DNA of 5,634 bases from an uncultured Bacillota bacterium (GTDB lineage: Bacteria > Bacillota_I > Bacilli_A > Izemoplasmatales > UBA1188): contig ONMY01000211.1 of NCBI GenBank assembly GCA_900318975.1, forward strand, positions 1 to 5,634. The letters run 5' to 3'. Positions 1 to 5,634 of this stretch are shown one piece after another. A program made the translations under genes and the position numbers. The notes beneath the pieces were generated by a model. It was not told the origin of the DNA. It made no database searches and worked only from the letters and a program-made list of their open reading frames with translations. How positions within the stretch are numbered: the stretch's first letter is position 1; the number at the start of each line of letters is the position of its first letter.

Positions 1-1061
1 TCAGCAAGAACGAATAATTTATGATATTTAATAATTGGAATTGCATTATTATAATTTACTAGATAATTATCTACAGTTGTTGAGTTATATGAGTAGAACT
101 CAAATCCACTATATGATAATAATTCAAGATAAATGCTAGACATTTCAGGATTGATTACTGTTTGAGCAATTATCTGACCAATCTTTTTATTAAATGATAC
201 AGGAATAACTGACTTATTCTTTAATGTTTCAATTGTTCTTGAGATATCTTCGATTTGATCTTTAGTTTCTTCTGAATCTGTTTCACATACGATATTACAA
301 GTCTTTGGAATATTGAAATCACCAAGTGCAAGTGTAATTTTTAAAACATCTAAATCTGAATTAGTTATTTTAATATTTTCACCAGCCTCTAAGTCTTCTC
401 TTGCCATAACCGCAATAGCACAAGCTTTTTCAATAGATATATCTTCTAAGTTACCACGAAGAAGAGGATTACCATCTTTAATGATTAGATTAATTTTTTT
501 CTTCTTTCTAGTTTTACCGATATTACCTAAAACTGATTCAACTTCACTCTTAATGAAATCACGTTTTTCTTCTGATAGTATTATGATATTTTCTTCAAAC
601 TCTTTTTCAAAGAGATTTAAAATCATATCAGGAACTTTACTATTCCAGTTTAGAATAACGAAATGTCCTTCAAGATCAAGCGCACCTTTAGCTTGTGATT
701 TAGTATCAATAAATGATTTAATTGCGGCGGTAAGAGTCGCAATTATAGCACCAGAGAAGAGTACCATCTCTATTGCAATAACGACAGCTGCTAAAACTAA
801 TACCTTGATATCAGCACCAGTTAGGTTATTTATTGAGTTTGGTGTAAGCATCCATTTGAAGCTTTCACCAAGAGCTCTTAAATAATTGCCACCAAACTGT
901 GATCCACCAGTATCAACGCTTACCGCAATCCCAGCTGCAATAAATAATACCGCAAAATTTATTAATAATAGAGTAACTATTGTAGTTAACAATGGCTTTT
1001 GATATGTTCTTATCGTAGCCCTTGTTCTCATTTTAGTAATTATGGATTTAATCTTTTTCAT
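1..1061 (-). CDS. CASTOR/POLLUX-type ion channel with TrkA-N/RCK-like regulatory domain (3' end cut by window)
   Basis: This is probably a membrane ion channel whose cytosolic part gates the pore. The open frame gives 353 residues and runs off the left window edge without a stop. The N-terminus is basic (residues 1-22). Two hydrophobic helices lie at about 24-48 and 86-114, with a pore-like loop between them (ESFKWMLTPNSINNL, 66-80). From about 130 the protein is soluble: GHFVILNWNSKVPDMI (132-147) is the first strand and turn of the Rossmann-like fold seen in CASTOR/POLLUX/DMI1 proteins. GNPLLRGNLEDISIEKA (197-213) and IYLELLSYSGFEFY (310-323) are also characteristic of that family. The start is ATG at 1061, preceded by GGTGGG (1065-1070). 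Plant members conduct cations, whereas the ion for bacterial members is uncertain and the usual potassium GYG filter is absent. A second regulatory half is expected beyond the edge. The family call is from remembered motifs, not a search. Confidence 0.82.
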   Translation of the reverse strand, partial: MKKIKSIITKMRTRATIRTYQKPLLTTIVTLLLINFAVLFIAAGIAVSVDTGGSQFGGNYLRALGESFKWMLTPNSINNLTGADIKVLVLAAVVIAIEMVLFSGAIIATLTAAIKSFIDTKSQAKGALDLEGHFVILNWNSKVPDMILNLFEKEFEENIIILSEEKRDFIKSEVESVLGNIGKTRKKKKINLIIKDGNPLLRGNLEDISIEKACAIAVMAREDLEAGENIKITNSDLDVLKITLALGDFNIPKTCNIVCETDSEETKDQIEDISRTIETLKNKSVIPVSFNKKIGQIIAQTVINPEMSSIYLELLSYSGFEFYSYNSTTVDNYLVNYNNAIPIIKYHKLFVLA

Positions 1062-1110
1062 TTTCCCACCAAATTAATTATTATGTCTTTATTTTAAAGT
1101 ATATTCATAA

Positions 1111-1139
1111 ATTATACAAGACTTAAGATAAATTCATTT
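1111..1139 (-). promoter_or_regulatory. Candidate promoter for the channel gene
   Basis: On the minus strand a perfect TATAAT lies at 1116-1111, which would start transcription near 1104 and leave a leader of about 43 bases before the ATG at 1061. The -35 region, about 17 bases upstream (around 1134-1139), reads AAATGA, a poor match to TTGACA. The call therefore rests on the -10 box, its position and the divergent layout. The weak -35 and the dyad overlapping it would fit activated or repressed expression, which is inference. Confidence 0.4.
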
Positions 1140-1144
1140 ATCTT
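1125..1144. repeat. Perfect 9-bp inverted repeat between divergent genes
   Basis: The arms AAGATAAAT (1125-1133) and ATTTATCTT (1136-1144) are exact reverse complements separated by two bases. The dyad overlaps the presumed -35 region of the channel promoter and lies upstream of the DUF4186 gene, so it could be a regulator site. Read on the plus strand it is followed by three more T residues (1145-1147) and resembles a weak terminator, but no plus-strand gene lies upstream to be terminated. It is very AT-rich, so chance occurrence is a real possibility. Confidence 0.35.
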
Positions 1145-1182
1145 TTTAATCCCTAGTAGTAGAATAAAATAGGGAAAATAAT

Positions 1183-1542
1183 ATGTTTAATTCTACAGAT
1201 GAATGTTTTATAGCCTTATCTAAATCAAAATTTCGCTCGTCCTTTCATTTAAAGACGAGAGATATTTTGCATGCAAAAAACCTAGGAATTGATAAAATTT
1301 CTTCGCACATCGATCATTTTATAGATACAAGATTAAACAATAATAAAGGTATTATTGATGGTAAACAAACCCCTTATAAAGGCCATCCTGTATTTATTGC
1401 CCAGCACGCAACCGCAACCTGTTGTAGAGGATGTATTAAAAAATGGCATGGGATAGATGAAAATAGAGAATTAACTTTAAAAGAAAAAGAATATATAAAA
1501 ACGATAATATTATCCTGGATTAAAAGAGAACTCTATTCATAA
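1183..1542 (+). CDS. DUF4186 family protein
   Basis: This is a complete 119-residue soluble protein of a family whose function is unknown. The match is strong across the length: an N-terminal LSKSKFRSSFHL stretch (12-23), then DGKQTPYKGHPVFIAQHATA (59-78), followed at once by TCCRGCIKKWH (79-89), and a C-terminal helix ending in ILSWIKRELYS. This order and length are those of DUF4186 proteins. The invariant-looking histidines (68, 75, 89) and cysteines (80, 81, 84) could bind a metal or form an active site; that is inference from their clustering. There is no signal peptide or membrane segment. The start is ATG with AGGGA at 1171-1175 seven bases upstream. The gene is divergent from the channel gene and is separated by 87 bases, including a fresh promoter, from the next operon, so it is probably transcribed on its own. 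I see no clear plus-strand promoter or terminator for it. Confidence 0.88.
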   Translation: MFNSTDECFIALSKSKFRSSFHLKTRDILHAKNLGIDKISSHIDHFIDTRLNNNKGIIDGKQTPYKGHPVFIAQHATATCCRGCIKKWHGIDENRELTLKEKEYIKTIILSWIKRELYS

Positions 1543-1557
1543 TTTTTCTAAAACGCA

Positions 1558-1585
1558 TTGAATTATCTTTTAATAATGATATAAT
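1558..1585 (+). promoter_or_regulatory. Sigma-A-type promoter for the FRG/ABC transporter operon
   Basis: TTGAAT (1558-1563) is followed after 16 bases by a perfect TATAAT (1580-1585). This predicts a transcription start near 1592, about 38 bases before the FRG start codon. It is the only convincing promoter ahead of the four closely spaced downstream genes. Confidence 0.7.
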
Positions 1586-1590
1586 CAAAA

Positions 1591-1614
1591 TGGTATAAGT
1601 CAATACTTATACCA
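1591..1614. promoter_or_regulatory. Operator-like perfect 10-bp inverted repeat at the transcription start
   Basis: The arms TGGTATAAGT (1591-1600) and ACTTATACCA (1605-1614) are exact reverse complements around the spacer CAAT. The dyad begins five bases after the -10 box, so a bound dimer would cover the start point and block initiation. The GT...AC-bounded symmetry resembles GntR-type operators, but I cannot name the regulator and none is encoded in the window. In RNA it could fold as a 10-bp stem with a four-base loop ending five bases before the ribosome site. It lacks a following T-run, so it is not an intrinsic terminator. Confidence 0.6.
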
Positions 1615-1619
1615 ATATT

Positions 1620-1624
1620 GAGGT
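1620..1624 (+). promoter_or_regulatory. Ribosome binding site deciding the FRG gene start
   Basis: GAGGT lies five bases before the ATG at 1630. This is the same GAGGT plus five-base spacing found before the second permease at 3303. It argues against the in-frame TTG at 1618, which would overlap the site and lie only four bases after the inverted repeat. Confidence 0.7.
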
Positions 1625-1629
1625 CTTAT

Positions 1630-2388
1630 ATGATTCAAAAAGTATCAAATTATAATGAATATAAGAATATGTTAAACGGAAGAGGAGATACTTTCGTTTT
1701 TCGTGGTCAAGCATATAGTGATTATGTCTTAATCCCATCAGGACTCCGAGAAAACCATATTTTAAAAGCTGATGGTCAGATGTTCAGATTTGTTGATGAA
1801 ATGAAACAAATCTTTGGCTTTGATGAACTGACATGTATTGAACTTGCACAGCACTTCGCCCTTCCAACAAGAATGCTTGATTTTTCATATTCATTCGATG
1901 TTGCTCTCTTTTTTGCCTGTTATGACAAAAAAGAAAGACACAAAGAACATGACGGAAAAGTTTTTATCTTCAATAAAACAAGATATGAAGAAATATTAAA
2001 AGAGAAGAATAAACTATCAAGCCAAGTCGTAAGAAATAATAAACTTCTTTATGAATGGCTACAAAAATATATCGATAAAGAAAAGACAATGATTGGTAAT
2101 GAAGGTATTGATATGCCAATCTTTGTAGATGCAACTCAACAGTTTGATAGACTATATATGCAAAAAGGTCTATTCCTTCTTTGGGGACAAGATGAAATGT
2201 GTCTTGAAGAAATACTAAAGAAAGAAGGAATAGAAATGTCTGAAATTATTGATACGATAGTAATTAGTAAAGAGGCAAAACCAAAAATACTAGAAGAATT
2301 AAGTAGGAAAAACATCAACGAAGATACACTTTATATGAATGTATCTAAAATAAAAGACTTAGTAAACGAAATAAAATACGGTAGTTAA
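1630..2388 (+). CDS. FRG domain-containing protein
   Basis: This 252-residue soluble protein belongs to the FRG-domain family, whose biochemical role is not established. The naming motif is TFVFRGQ (21-27). The second signature, AQHFALPTRMLDFSYSFDVALFFACY (73-98 in total), contains the typical H-x-x-LPTR-x-LD core (75-84) followed by an ALFFAC strand (92-97). A third conserved block, FDRLYMQKGLFLLW (172-185), matches the R-x-x-x-Q-x-G-x-F pattern near the family's C-terminal part. Residues 119-160 are charged and probably helical, and the tail 186-252 is a less typical lysine- and glutamate-rich region. There is no signal peptide or membrane helix, so it should be cytosolic. I chose the ATG at 1630 because of its GAGGT site; an in-frame TTG at 1618 would add four residues. 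The gene is first in the run and ends 11 bases before an ABC permease gene, so it should share the operator-controlled transcript. Its presence in a transporter operon is unexpected. Confidence 0.87.
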   Translation: MIQKVSNYNEYKNMLNGRGDTFVFRGQAYSDYVLIPSGLRENHILKADGQMFRFVDEMKQIFGFDELTCIELAQHFALPTRMLDFSYSFDVALFFACYDKKERHKEHDGKVFIFNKTRYEEILKEKNKLSSQVVRNNKLLYEWLQKYIDKEKTMIGNEGIDMPIFVDATQQFDRLYMQKGLFLLWGQDEMCLEEILKKEGIEMSEIIDTIVISKEAKPKILEELSRKNINEDTLYMNVSKIKDLVNEIKYGS

Positions 2389-2399
2389 AGGAAATTATT

Positions 2400-3293
2400 A
2401 TGGCGACTAAACACAAATGGAAAGCATGGTTATACCTCCTTCCAGCGCTAGCATTCTTAGCGTTCTTTTTAGTCTATCCTCTATTCGATGTCGTAATCTA
2501 TTCTTTTGAAGAAGGATATAATTTCGTAACACAAACAAGATATGGAATTGGCCTATATAATTATTCCTATGTCCTTCATGATCCATACTTCTTAAATGCC
2601 ATTAAGAACACATTCATAATGGTTATAATAACTGTACCTATATCAACAGGTCTATCGCTCTTAATTTCACTTGGTTTAAGCCATATAAAAACTTTAAGAA
2701 ATATGTATCAGACAATATATTTCTTACCATATGTTACAAACACTCTGGCAGTAGGACTTGTATTTATGATCCTCTTTAAGCCAACAGAATATTCTGATGG
2801 CTTAATGAATATGTTAATTCATATGTTTGGTGGTGAAACCATCGATTTTATTAATGGCCCATATGCCGCTAAAATGTTTGTAATGTGTACATATATCATT
2901 TGGATAGTAATGCCATTTAAAATCTTGATTTTAACATCAGCTCTTGCAAGTGTTCCTGAACAGTTCTATGATGCTGCAAGAATTGATGGTGCATCAAGTT
3001 TTATGATGTTTAGAAAAATAACTCTTCCGGTTATTTCACCAAGTCTTTTCTATCTAATAATCACCGGTTTTATCGGTGCATTTAAAGAATATTCTGATGC
3101 CGTTGCACTATTTGGTGTCAACCTAAATAGTGCTGGAATGAATACGATTGTAGGTTATGTATATGATATGCTTTATGGGGATAGTGGAGGATATCCATCA
3201 TACGCAAGTGCTGCCGCAATCATACTCTTCTTTATCATATTAGTAATAACACTAATAAACCTTGGAATAAGTAGGAAAAAGGTTCACTATTAG
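2400..3293 (+). CDS. Carbohydrate ABC transporter permease, MalF/UgpA-like (CUT1 family)
   Basis: This is one of two membrane subunits of a sugar-type importer and forms half of the translocation channel. Its 297 residues contain about six hydrophobic helices, near 10-36, 66-94, 101-127, 156-182, 212-232 and 268-291. The EAA loop that docks the ATPase is EQFYDAARIDGASSF (187-201), followed by FRKITLP (204-210), with the conserved G197. The N-terminal WKAWLYLLPALAF and the YFLP and ALASVPEQF blocks are typical of UgpA/MalF-type permeases. The long periplasmic domain of enterobacterial MalF is absent, as is usual in Gram-positives. The start ATG is preceded by AAAGGA (2387-2392) with a seven-base spacer, overlapping the end of the FRG gene. 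The substrate cannot be read from the permease; a sugar, oligosaccharide or glycerol-3-phosphate-like compound is possible. Confidence 0.92.
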   Translation: MATKHKWKAWLYLLPALAFLAFFLVYPLFDVVIYSFEEGYNFVTQTRYGIGLYNYSYVLHDPYFLNAIKNTFIMVIITVPISTGLSLLISLGLSHIKTLRNMYQTIYFLPYVTNTLAVGLVFMILFKPTEYSDGLMNMLIHMFGGETIDFINGPYAAKMFVMCTYIIWIVMPFKILILTSALASVPEQFYDAARIDGASSFMMFRKITLPVISPSLFYLIITGFIGAFKEYSDAVALFGVNLNSAGMNTIVGYVYDMLYGDSGGYPSYASAAAIILFFIILVITLINLGISRKKVHY

Positions 3294-3302
3294 AGGTTTC
3301 TT

Positions 3303-4178
3303 ATGAATGAAAATATCGATTTAAGAAAGATTAAAAAGGATTCCGTAAAACGCGAATTAATAAAGAAGATCTTGATATACACATTCCTCTCTATCTGGTG
3401 TATCATCATTCTTTTCCCATTCTATTGGATGATTCTAACATCCCTTAAAGGATATGCGGAATATAATAGTGAATATATTCCAAAATTCATATCCCTTGAG
3501 CCTACACTTGATAACTACGTTACTGCCTTTACATTAGTATCTCTTGGAAGATATTTCCTAAATACTTTAATCTTTACAGTAGTAACAACATCTCTTATGA
3601 TGGTTGTCACAACTCTTGCAGCATTTGCCTTCTCAAGACTTGACTTCAAAGGCAAAAACCTAGTGTTTACACTAGTTCTTGCCCTTATGATGATTCCAAA
3701 TGAACTAGTAGTAATCACAAATTATACAACGATGGTTAATCTCCATCTTAGAAATACATTCACGGGGTTAATTCTCCCATCAGTAACATCAGTATTCTAT
3801 ATTTATCTATTAAAAGAAAACTTTGAACAGATCCCAGAATCACTCTACCTCGCTGCAAAAGTAGATGGTAAATCAGATTTTGAATATCTAGTAAGAGTAA
3901 TGATTCCAATCGCAAAACCAACAATGGTTTCAATATTAATTCTTAAAGTTATTGAATGTTGGAATGCTTATGTTTGGCCAAGACTTGTAACCGATAATCC
4001 AAATTATTATCTAGTATCAAATGGAATTCAAGAGATAAGAGAAAATGGATTTGGAAGAGAAAATATCCCAGCGATGATGGCTGCGGTAGTTTCTATATCA
4101 ATTCCACTAATCATACTCTTCTTAATCTTTAGGAAACAAATCATGACCGGTGTTTCAAGAAGTGGAACGAAAGGATGA
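3303..4178 (+). CDS. Carbohydrate ABC transporter permease, MalG/UgpE-like (CUT1 family)
   Basis: This is the second membrane subunit, expected to pair with the permease encoded just upstream. It is 291 residues long with a charged cytosolic N-terminus (1-20) and hydrophobic helices near 21-47, 84-111, 119-145, 152-170, 207-227 and 258-277. The family landmarks are ILFPFYWMILTSLK (36-49), AAFAFSRLDFKGK (106-118), the EAA loop ESLYLAAKVDGKSDF (179-193) leading to VMIPIAKP (199-206), and the CWNAYVWP stretch (219-226) typical of MalG/UgpE proteins. The start codon has GAGGT (3293-3297), which overlaps the upstream TAG stop. The gene ends in TGA followed directly in frame by TAA. Its last codons, AAA GGA, also serve as the ribosome site of the next gene, which suggests translational coupling. 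Confidence 0.92.
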   Translation: MNENIDLRKIKKDSVKRELIKKILIYTFLSIWCIIILFPFYWMILTSLKGYAEYNSEYIPKFISLEPTLDNYVTAFTLVSLGRYFLNTLIFTVVTTSLMMVVTTLAAFAFSRLDFKGKNLVFTLVLALMMIPNELVVITNYTTMVNLHLRNTFTGLILPSVTSVFYIYLLKENFEQIPESLYLAAKVDGKSDFEYLVRVMIPIAKPTMVSILILKVIECWNAYVWPRLVTDNPNYYLVSNGIQEIRENGFGRENIPAMMAAVVSISIPLIILFLIFRKQIMTGVSRSGTKG

Positions 4179-4183
4179 TAATT

Positions 4184-5634
4184 ATGAGAAAGAATATTAT
4201 AAAATCTTTAATTTTCATTTTCATAATTTTTATAAGCATCTCTTTAACGTCTTGCCACAAGGTAAGACGTGTTGATGCGTTTATAATGCCAAGTGTATTT
4301 GATGAATCAAGAGAATATAATATTTCTTTTTGGGCAAAGAACGATTCAAACATCACCCAAAAAGAAATATATGAAAAAGCTATTGAAGATTTTGAAAAAA
4401 TCTATCCAAATATCAAAGTAACTCTAAAATCATATACAGACTATAAAGCAATCTATAATGATGTAATCACTAATATTGCGACAAACACAACCCCAAACAT
4501 TTGTATATCATATCCAGACCATGTTGCAACCTATAAAACAGGAAATAACGTAATAGTATCACTAGATAATCTAATGGTTAATCCAAAATATGGTCTTGGT
4601 GGAAGCGAAATCAAATTCGATGTGCCAAAAAGAAGTGAAATGGTAGAAAAGTTCTTAGATGAATGTATGATAGATGGTGAACACTATCTAATTCCATTTA
4701 TGAGATCAACAGAGGCTTGTTATGTAAACAAGACCTATGTTGAAAGCTTAGGTTTTGAAGTACCAGATATTCTAACTTGGGATTTCGTTTTCAAGGTATC
4801 AGAAAAAGCAATCAAGCAAAAAGAAGAAAACCAAGTATTAATACCTTGTATCTATAAATCTACAGATAATATGATGATTCAAATGCTAGCTCAAAAGGAT
4901 GCAGGATATTCAGATGATGATGGAAATATTCTAATATTTAATGACACCACAAAAGAACTATTAAAAGAAATTTCAAAACATGGTAAGAGTAGAGCCTTTT
5001 CAACATTTGGAATATCAAGTTATCCTGGAAACTACTTTAATGCTAATCAATGTATCTTCGCAATCGATTCAACTGCTGGTGCAACCTGGATTGGTGGTGC
5101 TGCACCTCACCAAGATATACCAGAAGAATCAAGAACTGAATTTGAAATCGTAGTTAAGCCAATTCCACAATTTGATACCGATAATCCTAAGATGATATCA
5201 CAGGGTCCATCAATATGCCTATTTAATAAAGATGATCCACAAGAAGTTTTAGCATCTTGGATATTCCTAGAATATCTACTCACAAACGATGTACAAATGG
5301 CATATAGTGAGACTGAAGGATATTTACCAGTAACACTTAAAGCTCAAAATTCGGCTGAATATCAAGATTATCTATCTAAAGCTGGTTTAGTAGTTGATGG
5401 TGATAATCGAAAATATTATAAAGTTAAAATAGATGCAACTAAACTACTTATGGAAAATACAAACAATACCTTTATTACTCCTGTATTTTCAGGCTCAGCA
5501 TCCCTAAGAAATGCTGCAGGTGAACTGATTGAAAGAACTGTTAAATCTGCAAGAAGAGGCGAGACAATTGATGATGAATATTTCGAGAGAATGTTTAGAG
5601 AAGTTAACTCGCTTTATAGGCTTGATGAAATTAA
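4184..5634 (+). CDS. Extracellular solute-binding lipoprotein of the CUT1 transporter, UgpB-like (3' end cut by window)
   Basis: This is the substrate-capturing subunit for the two permeases, predicted to be lipid-anchored outside the membrane. The frame gives 483 residues with no stop before the window edge. A type II signal peptide is clear: a basic start (MRKNIIK), a hydrophobic stretch (8-22) and the lipobox LTSC with Cys24. ISFWAKNDSN (47-56) is the usual first strand. The block RSTEACYVNKTYVESLGFEVPD (174-195 in total), IDSTAGATWIGG (294-305), QGPSICLFN (340-348) and the stretch from SWIFLEYL (358-365) to EGYLPVT (378-384) all match the family-1 binding proteins that include UgpB. Residues 450-483 look like the usual C-terminal helices, so little is probably missing. 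The start ATG lies eight bases after AAAGGA (4170-4175) and five bases after the permease stop. The substrate is not determinable; the UgpB resemblance only hints at glycerol-phosphate or sugar compounds. Confidence 0.9.
   Translation, partial: MRKNIIKSLIFIFIIFISISLTSCHKVRRVDAFIMPSVFDESREYNISFWAKNDSNITQKEIYEKAIEDFEKIYPNIKVTLKSYTDYKAIYNDVITNIATNTTPNICISYPDHVATYKTGNNVIVSLDNLMVNPKYGLGGSEIKFDVPKRSEMVEKFLDECMIDGEHYLIPFMRSTEACYVNKTYVESLGFEVPDILTWDFVFKVSEKAIKQKEENQVLIPCIYKSTDNMMIQMLAQKDAGYSDDDGNILIFNDTTKELLKEISKHGKSRAFSTFGISSYPGNYFNANQCIFAIDSTAGATWIGGAAPHQDIPEESRTEFEIVVKPIPQFDTDNPKMISQGPSICLFNKDDPQEVLASWIFLEYLLTNDVQMAYSETEGYLPVTLKAQNSAEYQDYLSKAGLVVDGDNRKYYKVKIDATKLLMENTNNTFITPVFSGSASLRNAAGELIERTVKSARRGETIDDEYFERMFREVNSLYRLDEI

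Noticed and set aside
313..885. A 190-residue plus-strand open frame opposite the channel gene
   Set aside because: It lies wholly antisense to the channel coding region, has a serine-, isoleucine- and phenylalanine-rich composition typical of reverse-strand readings, and matches no family. The minus-strand frame has clear domains.
1591..1614. The inverted repeat as an intrinsic terminator for the DUF4186 gene
   Set aside because: The stem is AT-rich, no T-run follows, and it sits just after a consensus promoter.
1618..1629. TTG at 1618 as the start of the FRG protein
   Set aside because: The GAGGT ribosome site overlaps this codon and is correctly spaced for the ATG at 1630, and the four extra residues carry no family feature.
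2136..2318. A short minus-strand open frame inside the FRG gene
   Set aside because: It is antisense to a conserved coding region, with low-complexity serine- and isoleucine-rich content and no family match.
3515..3718. A short minus-strand open frame inside the second permease gene
   Set aside because: It overlaps the conserved membrane segments of the permease and has no recognisable product.
4176..4181. TGA then TAA at the end of the second permease, as a sign that TGA is read as tryptophan
   Set aside because: The translated genes contain many TGG tryptophans and no internal TGA, so TGA is most simply a stop and the TAA a backup.
4141..4356. A 71-residue minus-strand open frame ending in a hydrophobic stretch
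   Set aside because: The hydrophobic part is the reverse reading of the lipoprotein signal peptide, and the frame overlaps both the permease end and the lipoprotein start.

Overview
This window carries six protein genes, two of them cut by the window edges, and no RNA genes, insertion sequences or CRISPR. The DNA is AT-rich. Ribosome sites are of the GAGGT/AAAGGA type, arginine is mostly AGA, and there is a lipoprotein-anchored ABC binding protein. This suggests a low-GC Gram-positive lineage (Bacillota, including the Erysipelotrichia or wall-less relatives). All tryptophans I read are TGG and all four complete genes stop normally with TAA, TAG or TGA, so I used the standard bacterial code. 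The exact taxon cannot be fixed from this sequence.

Layout. Positions 1-1061 on the minus strand hold the first 353 residues of a CASTOR/POLLUX-type ion channel: two membrane helices and a pore loop, then a cytosolic nucleotide-binding-like regulatory region. A 121-base divergent intergenic region with a 9-bp dyad separates it from a small plus-strand DUF4186 gene (1183-1542). An 87-base gap follows, with a good sigma-A-type promoter and a perfect 10-bp inverted repeat placed at the expected transcription start. Next comes a tightly packed plus-strand run: an FRG-domain protein (1630-2388), two CUT1-family sugar ABC permeases (2400-3293 and 3303-4178) and a substrate-binding lipoprotein (4184 to beyond the window end). 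The gaps are 11, 9 and 5 bases, so these four are probably one operon.

Working together. The two permeases and the lipoprotein form a carbohydrate or glycerol-phosphate-like importer. Its ATPase is not in the window, so it is either further downstream or shared from elsewhere. The odd point is that an FRG-domain gene, a family of unknown function often found among accessory genes, is the first gene of this transport operon and directly follows the putative operator. The channel and the DUF4186 gene appear to be separately transcribed neighbours. I see no proven new system. The FRG/transporter linkage and the operator-like dyad are the most promising leads.
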